Positions 1-5,822 of a DNA stretch of 8,428 bases are shown in pieces. The notes under the pieces were generated by a model. It did no database searches, had not been told where the DNA came from, and saw only the letters and a program-made list of their open reading frames with translations. A program made the translations under genes and the position numbers. Position 1 is the first letter of the stretch. Each line of letters begins with the position of its first letter. The stretch spans positions 1-8,428 of the forward strand of contig CAIYPH010000376.1 of NCBI GenBank assembly GCA_903928045.1, in the 5' to 3' direction. This DNA is from an uncultured Rhodospirillales bacterium (GTDB lineage Bacteria; Pseudomonadota; Alphaproteobacteria; Acetobacterales; Acetobacteraceae).

Positions 1-626
1 AGTGCCGCCACCGCGGCGGGGCCGTCGGCCGCGATGGCATCGGCGAGGCCGGCGATGGCGGCCGGGGGGATGTAGTGGGTGGCAAGGCCGGCGTGTACCG
101 CGTCCGCCCCGTGCAGGCGGGCGCCGGTGAGGCCGAGATACATGCCGAGCGCGCCGGGGAGGCGGGGGAGCATGAAGGTGGCGCCGACATCGGGGAACAG
201 GGCGATGGCGGTTTCCGGCATGGCGAACAGCCCGGCCTCGGAGGTGACGCGGATATCGCCGTGGACGGAAAGGCCGATGCCGCCGCCCATGCAGACGCCG
301 TCGATAATGGCGATGTAGGGCTTGGAATACTCATCGATCATCGCGTTGAGCGCGTATTCGGTGCCGAAGAACTCGGCGACCGTGTGGTGCTCGCCGGCCA
401 TCGCGAAGGCGCGGATGGCGCGGATATCCCCGCCGGCGCAGAAGGCGCGGCCGCCGGCGCCTTCGACCACCACCGCGTGGACCGAAGGGTCGTCCCGCCA
501 CGCGGCCAGGGCGGCGGTCATCGCGTGCAGCATGGGGATGTCGAGCGCGTTGAGGGCCTTGGGCCGGTTGAGCAGGAGATGGCCGATGCGGCCGCGGCGG
601 GTGGCGATGACGGAGGGGTCGGACAT
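1..626 (-). CDS. 3-hydroxyisobutyryl-CoA hydrolase / enoyl-CoA hydratase family protein (3' part missing)
   Basis: A crotonase-fold acyl-CoA enzyme whose N-terminal 208 residues are visible; the gene runs off the left edge, and family members are about 350 residues. In order I see a core opening (IGHLLLNRPKALNAL, residues 14-28), the oxyanion and CoA-binding segment GRAFCAGGDIRAI (59-71), the second oxyanion loop DGVCMGGGIGLS (109-120), and the segment FAMPETAIALFPDVG (134-148). E138 and D146 in that last segment match the acidic residues expected to be catalytic in HIBCH-type hydrolases. GLTGARLHGADAVHAGLATH (165-184) is also typical of HIBCH rather than ordinary hydratases. The family hydrolyses 3-hydroxyisobutyryl-CoA in cytosolic valine breakdown; substrate here is inferred. 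The ATG at 626-624 follows only a weak GAGAG and no in-frame start lies between it and the upstream gene. It sits 42 bp downstream of the Dsb-family gene, so co-transcription is plausible. It could be annotated simply as enoyl-CoA hydratase/isomerase. Confidence 0.9.
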   Translation of the reverse strand, partial: MSDPSVIATRRGRIGHLLLNRPKALNALDIPMLHAMTAALAAWRDDPSVHAVVVEGAGGRAFCAGGDIRAIRAFAMAGEHHTVAEFFGTEYALNAMIDEYSKPYIAIIDGVCMGGGIGLSVHGDIRVTSEAGLFAMPETAIALFPDVGATFMLPRLPGALGMYLGLTGARLHGADAVHAGLATHYIPPAAIAGLADAIAADGPAAVAA

Positions 627-668
627 CTTGGGTCTCTCGGTGCGGCTGGGGATGCGGATATAGCGGCG

Positions 669-1436
669 CTAGCGGCGACGGGCGAGGGCGATCATGTCCT
701 TGAGGTCGGCCAGGGAGACGGCGCCGGGGAGCAGCTGCTGGCCGATCACGTAGGCCGGGGTGCCCTCGATATCCAGGGTGCGGGCGAGTTTGAGGTTGGC
801 TTCGAGCCGCGCCTGGATGGCGGGATCGGCCATGTCGCGCTGCAGGCGCTCCCAATCCAGCCCGAGGCGCTGGGTGGTGGCTTTCACCACGTCGGTGTCG
901 ATCTGGGCGGGGCCGGACATCAGCGCGTCATGCATGCGCAGATAGGCGCCCTGGCGTTGGGCGGCGAGCACGGCGCGGGCGGCGATGACGCTGCCGGGGC
1001 CGAGGATGGGGATGTCCTTGTAGACCAGGCGGATGTTGGGGTCGCTTTTGAGCAGGGCGGCGATGGTGGGGAGCATGCGGCGGCAATAGGGGCAGCGGAT
1101 GTCGTAGAACTCGACCACGGTGACGTCGCCGTTGGGGTTGCCGACCACGGGATCGCCCGGCGCGCGGGTGAGGGCGTCGAGGTTGCGGGCGATGGCGGCG
1201 CCGGCGGCGGCGGATTCGCTGCGCTTGTCCTCGGCCTGGATGGCGGCCACCGCGTCACGCAGGATCGAGGGGTCGGTGCGCAAGGCGTGGCGGAGGATCT
1301 CGACGATTTCGCGCCGCTGTGCCTCGCTGAAGGCGCTGGGGAGGGCGGAGCTGGACGGCGCGGCGCTTGGCTGGGCCGTGGCCGCGAGCGGGAAGAGCAG
1401 CGCGGCCAGGAGGGCCAAGGCGGGCAGGCGGGGCAT
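669..1436 (-). CDS. DsbA-family periplasmic thiol:disulfide oxidoreductase with ScsC-like N-terminal region
   Basis: A 255-residue exported thioredoxin-fold protein. The signal peptide is MPRLPALALLAALLFPLAATA with likely cleavage after A21 (ATA|Q). Residues ~36-72 (FSEAQRREIVEILRHAL...) form a charged helical segment resembling the N-terminal oligomerisation region of ScsC/Com1-type Dsb proteins. The thioredoxin part starts near 95; the active site is CPYC (115-118) after VEFYDIR, and the cis-proline loop is GTPAYVIG (225-232, P227). This is the DsbA_2/thioredoxin_4 type, which forms or isomerises disulfides in periplasmic proteins. Oxidase versus isomerase cannot be told from sequence, though an oligomerising N-terminus would favour isomerase. 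I chose the ATG at 1436-1434 because it begins the signal peptide and has AAGGA nine bases upstream. A longer in-frame reading to 1631 runs through the AT-rich repeat and is not credible. It lies downstream of the BepA-like protease gene on the same strand. Confidence 0.93.
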   Translation of the reverse strand: MPRLPALALLAALLFPLAATAQPSAAPSSSALPSAFSEAQRREIVEILRHALRTDPSILRDAVAAIQAEDKRSESAAAGAAIARNLDALTRAPGDPVVGNPNGDVTVVEFYDIRCPYCRRMLPTIAALLKSDPNIRLVYKDIPILGPGSVIAARAVLAAQRQGAYLRMHDALMSGPAQIDTDVVKATTQRLGLDWERLQRDMADPAIQARLEANLKLARTLDIEGTPAYVIGQQLLPGAVSLADLKDMIALARRR

Positions 1437-1663
1437 GTGGGGTGGTCCTTGTCCGGTTGGCGCGTCTACGGGGCCTGGTTCGAGCGACTGTTTATCCGTT
1501 GGGCGACCGGGTGAACAAGGAAGCACTCCTTTTTTGAAAAAAAGGAGCGAAAAAGTTTTTTGGTTCTTTTTGTTCACAAAAAGAACTGCTTTCCTTCCTT
1601 CTCGGGATTGCCCTGGTTTATCCGGCTCCAACGACTCCGCCTGCCCCGACAGACGCTAGTAGC
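1437..1663. other. Intergenic region between the BepA-like and Dsb-family genes
   Basis: This 227-bp gap between two minus-strand genes is unusually long compared with the 42-bp gap that follows the Dsb gene. It contains the AT-rich repeat element and, between that element and the Dsb start, about 80 bp in which a promoter could sit. On the minus strand TTGTTC and ATAAAC, 17 bp apart (roughly 1494-1516), are a poor sigma-70-like match, so I do not call a promoter. I see no credible small gene here. Confidence 0.5.
1517..1596. repeat. AT-rich nested inverted-repeat element (two hairpins inside an outer stem)
   Basis: An 80-bp AT-rich island in GC-rich DNA, built of three nested inverted repeats. 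The outer arms are AAGGAAGCA (1517-1525) and TGCTTTCCTT (1587-1596), complementary apart from one extra T. Hairpin 1 pairs CTCCTTTTTT (1526-1535) with AAAAAAGGAG (1538-1547). Hairpin 2 pairs GTTCTTTTTGT (1563-1573) with ACAAAAAGAAC (1576-1586). A/T runs (1548-1562) join the two. It lies about 70 bp past the stop of the minus-strand protease gene and 80 bp before the Dsb gene start. It may act as a terminator or RNA-processing site between them, or be a copy of an interspersed intergenic repeat. I have the impression that similar elements recur in Acetobacteraceae genomes, but only one copy is visible here. Confidence 0.72.
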
Positions 1664-3037
1664 TCAAAACCCGCTGCGGTTCTCTTTTTTCACGGCATTG
1701 CTGATATCGGTGGCTCGGAGGCGGGCGGGGCCGGGGGGGAGGGATTTCTCGGCGCGGGAGGCCAGATGCCGGGCGGTGGGGATGTCGTCATTGGCCATCG
1801 CCGCCTCGGCCAGAGCGAGGTTGGCCTGGGCGGTGTCGCCGAGTTTGCCCCAGGCGGTGCCGAGGGTGCGCCAGCCGTCGGCGTTGTCGCGTTCCTTGTC
1901 GAGCGCGGATTGCAGCTCCTGGATTGCAGGGCGGAGCAGCAGCGGGTCGCCGGTTTCGACCATGGCATGGGCGAGGGCGATGCGGATCTGCGGCTGTTCG
2001 GGGGCGAGGCGGATGGCGGCGCGGTAGGGGGTGAGGCTGTCGCGCACCCGGCCGTTCTCGAACAGCATCTGGCCCTTGAGCTCGTAGAGCCAGGGGCTGG
2101 AGGGCTGGGCGGCGAGCAGGCCATCGATGAGGGCGAGGGCCTCGGGGAGGTGGCCGAGGCGGAACAGGGCGATGGCGCGGGCATAGCGGGCGGGCGGCGA
2201 GGCGTCGTTCTCGGGGATCGCGCGCAGGGTGACGGAGCTGGGCTGGAGGAAGCCCTGCAGCTTGGCGCGGACCATCAGGAAGCCGGCGTCGAAGCCTTGC
2301 GGCAGGGGGTTTTTCGCAAAGGGTGTGGTCGCGATGTGGTTCTGCACGAACTCGATGCGCTCGCGCGTCACCGGGTGGGTCATCAGATAAGGGTCCTGCT
2401 GGGCGCGGGAGAGGAATTCCTGGCCTTCGAGGTGGTGGAACAGGTCAAGCAGGCCCTGGGCCGACCATTTATTGGCGTCGAGGAACTGCATGGCGCCCTG
2501 GTCGGCCGAGCGCTCCATGCCGCGGGTGAAGGAAAGCAGGTTGCGCATGGCGATCTGCTGGCCGGCGACCGCGGAGGCGAGGCCCTCGCCGCGGGTGACC
2601 GCGCCGGCGGCGGCGCCGATCAGCATGGCGGCGATGCTGCTGATCATCGCCTCGCGCATGGCCTCGGGCAGCTTGGCGAGGTGGCCGCCGGCGATGTGGC
2701 CGGTCTCGTGGGCGAGGACGCCGACCAGTTCGAGCGCGCTGTCCGCCTTCATCACAAGTCCGGTGTTTACGAACAGTAAGTTGCCGGTGCTGACGAAGGA
2801 GTTTATGGCGTTGTCCCGGATGAGGATGATGCGGACGAGGTTGGGATCCACCCCGGCCGCGCGGAACAAGGGATTGGCGAAAGTGCGGAACAGCGTCTCG
2901 GTTTCGGCGTCCCGGATCAAGGTGAGGCGTGGGCCGCCGGCGGCGGATTGCGCCCGCGCGGACGATGCCGGCAAAGTCGCGGCGAATACAATCGGAGCCA
3001 TCATGGCAGAGACGAGTCGGACGAACAGGCGCTTCAT
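1664..3037 (-). CDS. M48-family periplasmic metalloprotease with TPR repeats (BepA/YfgC-like)
   Basis: A 457-residue exported zinc protease. MKRLFVRLVSAMMAPIVFAATLPASSARA is a good Sec signal, cut after A29. The M48 domain (~40-240) holds HETGH (110-114) with zinc ligands H110 and H114 and catalytic E111. The third ligand is E175 in ERSAD, and H221 in THP may be the family's regulatory histidine. The helical C-terminal region (~280-430; ARAIALFRLGHLPEALALIDGLL, AIRLAPEQPQIRIALAHAM, GWRTLGTAWGKLGDTAQANLAL) reads as TPR repeats. E. coli BepA (~487 residues, same layout) is a periplasmic chaperone/protease that assists LptD and BAM-dependent assembly or degrades misfolded outer-membrane proteins; the same job is inferred here. 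I chose the ATG at 3037-3035 because it starts the signal peptide. The ribosome-binding site is weak. An in-frame extension to 3385 is antisense to the divergent lipoprotein gene and shows no export signal. Confidence 0.94.
   Translation of the reverse strand: MKRLFVRLVSAMMAPIVFAATLPASSARAQSAAGGPRLTLIRDAETETLFRTFANPLFRAAGVDPNLVRIILIRDNAINSFVSTGNLLFVNTGLVMKADSALELVGVLAHETGHIAGGHLAKLPEAMREAMISSIAAMLIGAAAGAVTRGEGLASAVAGQQIAMRNLLSFTRGMERSADQGAMQFLDANKWSAQGLLDLFHHLEGQEFLSRAQQDPYLMTHPVTRERIEFVQNHIATTPFAKNPLPQGFDAGFLMVRAKLQGFLQPSSVTLRAIPENDASPPARYARAIALFRLGHLPEALALIDGLLAAQPSSPWLYELKGQMLFENGRVRDSLTPYRAAIRLAPEQPQIRIALAHAMVETGDPLLLRPAIQELQSALDKERDNADGWRTLGTAWGKLGDTAQANLALAEAAMANDDIPTARHLASRAEKSLPPGPARLRATDISNAVKKENRSGF
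2994..3005 (+). promoter_or_regulatory. Shine-Dalgarno GGAG before an alternative lipoprotein start (ATG 3003)
   Basis: GGAG at 2994-2997 lies five bases before an ATG at 3003, in frame with the GGT-like lipoprotein. Using it would add MAETSRTNRRF before MGHRIANP and would include a twin arginine. It is a better ribosome-binding site than anything ahead of the ATG at 3036, but gives a long (~34-residue) n-region for a lipoprotein signal and a 35-bp overlap with the divergent protease gene. The start therefore remains undecided. Confidence 0.45.
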
Positions 3038-4463
3038 GGGCCACAGAATAGCCAATCCGGCGATCGCCGTCGCGGTGGCATTCGGGTTGCTGACCTCCGG
3101 CTGCTCGACGGTGAGCGGGTGGTTCGGGGGCGAGAAGCCGAAGGAGGGGACGGTCGGCTTCGTGAGCGGCTTCCTCGGCGCGGTGAGCGGGGATGAGCCG
3201 CAGGCGGTGCTGGCGGCGCGGCAGGTGCTCTCGGCGGGCGGCAATGCGACCGACGCCGCGGTGGCCGGGATTTTCGCGCTGTCGGTGACGCTGCCATCGC
3301 GTGCCGGACTCGGCAGCGGGGGGGCCTGCCTGGCCCACCGCGGCGACGAGAAGGCCTCCGGGGTGCCGGATGCGTTCATGTTCATGCCCCAGGCGCCTGC
3401 CTCGGCGACGGGAGCGGAGCGGCCGGCCTCGGCGCCGATGCTGGCGCGCGGGTTGTTCCTGATGCATGCCCGCCATGGGCGCGCGCGATTCGAGGCGCTG
3501 ATCGGCGTGGCCGAGCAGATGGCGCGCGACGGGGTGCCGGCGAGCCGGGCGCTGGTGCGCGATCTCTCCGTGGTCGCCGGCCCGCTGGCGGGGGACCCTA
3601 CGGCGGCCTCGGTGTTCCTGCCGGGCGGACGGGCGATCGCCGAGGGCGCGACGCTGGTGCAGCCGGAGCTGGGTGCGACATTCGCGCAGCTGCGGCGGCT
3701 TGGGGTCGGCGAGCTTTATGTCGGCGCGACGTCGCGGCGGTTCCTGGATGGAGCCAGGCTGGCGGGTGCGGCGCTGACGGCCGAGGATTTGCGCAAGGCG
3801 CTGCCGCGGATGACGCCGGCGCTGTTCGCGCCTTCGACCGAGCAGACCGCGATTGCGCTGCTGCCGACCGATGGCGGGCTCGCCGCGGCGGTGGCCTATG
3901 CGACTTTGGCGCGCAACCCCGGGGCGTTGGACGAAGCGAAAGCCAACGGCCTGGCCGCGGCGGCGCAGATGCGGCGCGATGGCACGATGCCGGAGGCGAT
4001 CCTCAACGGGGCGGTGACCCCCACGGGGAGCCTGCCGCCGCTGCCGGCGAGCACCAGCTTCGGCGTGCTCGACCGCGAGGGCAATGCGGTGATCTGCGCG
4101 CTGACGATGGGCAATTTGTTCGGCACCGGGCGGATTGCCGCCGGGACCGGCATCCTGCTCGCCGCCTCGCCGGCTGCCGTGCCGCCGCCGCTGCTGGCGG
4201 CGGGGATGGTGACGCAGCGCCGCGACAGCAAGTTCCGCATCATGGCGGGTGGCTCGGGGCAGGATGGGGCGCCGGTGGCCGTCGGGCTGGCGATCGCGCG
4301 CTCGCTGGCCGACCCTGGGCCGGTGTTCCGCGCCGATCCGGCCGCCTCGCCGGAGCCGGGCCGGGCCAACGTGATTGGCTGCAACCGCAATGCGGGGAAC
4401 CCGGAGAGCTGCGGCTGGACGTCGGATTCGCGGGGATTCGGGCTGGCGACCGGCGGGAATTGA
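3036..4463 (+). CDS. Gamma-glutamyltransferase-like lipoprotein with altered catalytic motif
   Basis: A 475-residue Ntn-hydrolase-type homologue. MGHRIANPAIAVAVAFGLLTSGC is a lipoprotein signal peptide with the lipobox Cys at 23, so the protein is probably envelope-anchored. VLAARQVLSAGGNATDAAVAGIFALSVTLPSRAGLGSGGACL (58-99) is the usual GGT N-terminal signature. FGVLDREGNAVICALTMGNLFGTGRIAAGTGILL (342-375) and MAGGSGQDGAPVAVGLAIA (403-421) match the small-subunit region. Family enzymes autocleave before a Thr in a TTH[YF]SV motif and transfer or hydrolyse gamma-glutamyl groups. Here the aligned segment is STSFGV (339-344): the nucleophile position reads Ser339 and the His is gone. The protein is also shorter than the usual 550-580 residues. 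It may be an atypical hydrolase or a non-catalytic homologue. The aminotransferase gene follows one base after the stop. Its ATG overlaps the divergent protease start; an upstream ATG at 3003 has a better ribosome-binding site. Confidence 0.88.
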   Translation: MGHRIANPAIAVAVAFGLLTSGCSTVSGWFGGEKPKEGTVGFVSGFLGAVSGDEPQAVLAARQVLSAGGNATDAAVAGIFALSVTLPSRAGLGSGGACLAHRGDEKASGVPDAFMFMPQAPASATGAERPASAPMLARGLFLMHARHGRARFEALIGVAEQMARDGVPASRALVRDLSVVAGPLAGDPTAASVFLPGGRAIAEGATLVQPELGATFAQLRRLGVGELYVGATSRRFLDGARLAGAALTAEDLRKALPRMTPALFAPSTEQTAIALLPTDGGLAAAVAYATLARNPGALDEAKANGLAAAAQMRRDGTMPEAILNGAVTPTGSLPPLPASTSFGVLDREGNAVICALTMGNLFGTGRIAAGTGILLAASPAAVPPPLLAAGMVTQRRDSKFRIMAGGSGQDGAPVAVGLAIARSLADPGPVFRADPAASPEPGRANVIGCNRNAGNPESCGWTSDSRGFGLATGGN

Positions 4464-4467
4464 GGTG
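4455..4467 (+). promoter_or_regulatory. Ribosome-binding site and GTG start of the aminotransferase
   Basis: GGGAA (4455-4459) lies inside the last codons of the lipoprotein gene, five bases before GTG 4465. The lipoprotein stop TGA (4461-4463) is one base before that GTG. The layout suggests translational coupling. It also explains the choice of GTG over ATG 4513: the intervening codons give APPFIVMDV, which family members share. Confidence 0.55.
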
Positions 4468-5625
4468 GCGCTGAAGACCGGACGCGGCGCCGCCGCGCCG
4501 CCGTTCATCGTGATGGACGTGATCAGCGCGGCAAACGCCCGGCAGGCCGCGCTGCCGGCGGGGGCGCCGCATGTGATCCGCATGGAAGTCGGCCAGCCCG
4601 GCACCGGGGCGCCGGCCGGGGCGGTGGCGGCGGTGCAGCGGGTGCTTGCGGGGGGTGGGTCGCTCGGCTACACCGAGGCGCTGGGTATCCCGAGCCTGCG
4701 GGCGCGCATCGCCCGGCATTATGCGGACTGGTATGGCGCGGAGGTGCCGGCATCGCGGGTCGCGGTGACGGTGGGGGCGTCAGGGGCGTTTCCGCTCGCG
4801 TTTCTCGCCGCTTTCGACCCCGGCGACCGGGTGGCGATGGCGGCGCCGTTCTACCCGCCCTACGTCAACATCCTGACCGCGCTCGGCATCGAACCGGTGA
4901 TCCTCACTGCCGGGCTCGAGACGCGGTTTCAGCCGACTGTGGCGATGCTGGAGCGGCTTGACCCGCGTCCCGATGGCCTCATCGTGGCCAGCCCGTGCAA
5001 CCCCGCCGGGACGATGCTTCATCCCGACGAGCTCGCCGAGATCGCCGGATGGTGCCACGCGAACGGTGTGCGGCTGATCAGCGATGAGATCTATCACGGG
5101 CTCAACTACGACGCGCCGCTGGCCACCGCCGCGAAACTCAGCCCCTCCGCCGTGGTGGTGAACAGCTTCTCGAAATACTTCTCGATGACCGGCTGGCGCA
5201 TTGGCTGGCTGGTGCTGCCGGAGGATCTGGTGCGCCCGGTGGAGTGCCTGGCGCAGAACATGTTCATCTCCGCGCCGCATATCGCCCAGGTTGCCGCCGA
5301 GGCGGCGTTCGAGTGCACCGAGGAGCTGGAGGCCAATATCGCCCGCTATCGGCGCTCGCGGGACCTGCTGCTGGCCCGGCTGCCCGCGGCGGGTTTCCCG
5401 CGCCTGTCACCGGCGGAGGGAGCCTTCTACATCTACGCCGACGTTTCCGACCGCACCAATGACAGCCGCGAATTCTGCGCCCGCATGCTGGCCGAGACGG
5501 GGGTGGCGGCCTCGCCCGGCGTCGATTTCGACCGCGAGCGCGGGCACCATTTCGTGCGGTTCAGCTATTGTGGCCCGGAGGCCGACATGGCCGAGGCGGC
5601 GGCGCGGTTGGCGCGCTGGAGGTAG
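4465..5625 (+). CDS. Class I/II PLP-dependent aminotransferase (aspartate aminotransferase-like)
   Basis: A cytosolic fold-type I aminotransferase of 386 residues, normal for the family. Seen in order: MEVGQPGTGAP (40-50), the substrate and cofactor segment GYTEALGIPSLR (68-79), VGASGAF (103-109), SPCNPAG (176-182) with N179, SDEIY (206-210) with D207 that pairs with the PLP pyridine nitrogen, NSFSKYFSMTGWRIGW (233-248) with Schiff-base K237 and phosphate-binding R245, and HFVRFSY (362-368) with R365, which should bind the substrate alpha-carboxylate. The enzyme moves an amino group between an amino acid and a 2-oxo acid. The donor cannot be assigned; family annotations include aspartate, aromatic and prephenate aminotransferase. 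The GTG start at 4465 is preferred, with GGGAA upstream; ATG 4513 would drop the conserved FIVMDV lead. The gene lies one base after the GGT-like gene, so the two very probably share a transcript. Confidence 0.93.
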   Translation: MALKTGRGAAAPPFIVMDVISAANARQAALPAGAPHVIRMEVGQPGTGAPAGAVAAVQRVLAGGGSLGYTEALGIPSLRARIARHYADWYGAEVPASRVAVTVGASGAFPLAFLAAFDPGDRVAMAAPFYPPYVNILTALGIEPVILTAGLETRFQPTVAMLERLDPRPDGLIVASPCNPAGTMLHPDELAEIAGWCHANGVRLISDEIYHGLNYDAPLATAAKLSPSAVVVNSFSKYFSMTGWRIGWLVLPEDLVRPVECLAQNMFISAPHIAQVAAEAAFECTEELEANIARYRRSRDLLLARLPAAGFPRLSPAEGAFYIYADVSDRTNDSREFCARMLAETGVAASPGVDFDRERGHHFVRFSYCGPEADMAEAAARLARWR

Positions 5626-5633
5626 TCCCGAAC

Positions 5634-5643
5634 GCGACGTCGC
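5634..5643. promoter_or_regulatory. Perfect palindrome GCGACGTCGC, possible regulator site
   Basis: A 10-bp perfect palindrome just after the aminotransferase stop and 75-85 bp upstream of the -24 element of the putative sigma-54 promoter. That is a usual distance for an enhancer-binding-protein site. The alternative is a weak terminator hairpin for the aminotransferase gene, since CCC and GGG flank it, but no U-tract follows. A single short palindrome in GC-rich DNA may also be chance. Confidence 0.25.
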
Positions 5644-5715
5644 AGGGCTTTACATAGGTGATTCTACGCACATCTCATCGCTGGCATAACTCATTGTAAT
5701 AAAATTAAAATTTCA

Positions 5716-5734
5716 CTTGGCATGCCATTTGCTT
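5716..5734 (+). promoter_or_regulatory. Putative sigma-54 (RpoN) -24/-12 promoter
   Basis: CTTGGCATGCCATTTGCTT closely matches the sigma-54 consensus TGGCACG-N4-TTGC[AT]. The invariant GG is at 5719-5720 and the GC at 5731-5732, with exactly 10 bp between them; only the C of CACG differs (T). Transcription would start near 5743, giving a leader of about 80 nt before the PEP-CTERM gene. The DNA just upstream (5691-5713) is AT-rich. From the literature as I know it, some PEP-CTERM genes are controlled by RpoN with the PrsK/PrsR two-component system, which fits this placement. Confidence 0.7.
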
Positions 5735-5793
5735 AACCAAAAACCAACAGTTCCGGGCGGTGGCTCGGGCAATTGGTGGTTGAGCGCTTTGTG

Positions 5794-5808
5794 CGGCCAA
5801 TACGGCCG
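5794..5808 (+). other. Small inverted repeat in the leader of the PEP-CTERM gene
   Basis: CGGCC (5794-5798) and GGCCG (5804-5808) can form a 5-bp GC stem with a 5-base loop. It ends three bases before the GGTGG (5811-5815) that is the best ribosome-binding site for the ATG at 5823. It could modulate translation, but a stem this short may be chance. Confidence 0.25.
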
Positions 5809-5822
5809 ATGGTGGTATCAAG

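Noticed and set aside
75..1514. 479-codon open reading frame on the plus strand
   Set aside because: It is antisense to the HIBCH-family and Dsb-family genes, which carry clear motifs. The product is Gly/Ala/Asp/His-rich with no domain, as expected from the complementary strand of GC-rich coding DNA.
1494..1516. Possible sigma-70-like promoter for the Dsb gene on the minus strand
   Set aside because: TTGTTC and ATAAAC at 17-bp spacing match the consensus poorly; not strong enough to list as a feature.
1437..1631. 65-residue N-terminal extension of the Dsb-family protein
   Set aside because: It translates the AT-rich repeat (KKNQKTFSLLFFKK) and would bury the signal peptide. A good ribosome-binding site precedes the internal ATG.
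1766..2779. 337-codon open reading frame on the plus strand
   Set aside because: Antisense to the M48 protease gene, low-complexity GGGE/AG-rich product, no recognisable motif.
3038..3385. 116-residue N-terminal extension of the M48 protease
   Set aside because: It would place the Sec signal peptide internally and overlap the divergent lipoprotein gene. The sequence is Pro/Ser/Ala-rich, like shadow translation.
2469..4604. 711-codon open reading frame on the minus strand
   Set aside because: It spans the start of the protease gene in another frame and all of the lipoprotein gene in antisense. The product is Arg/His/Pro-rich without domains.
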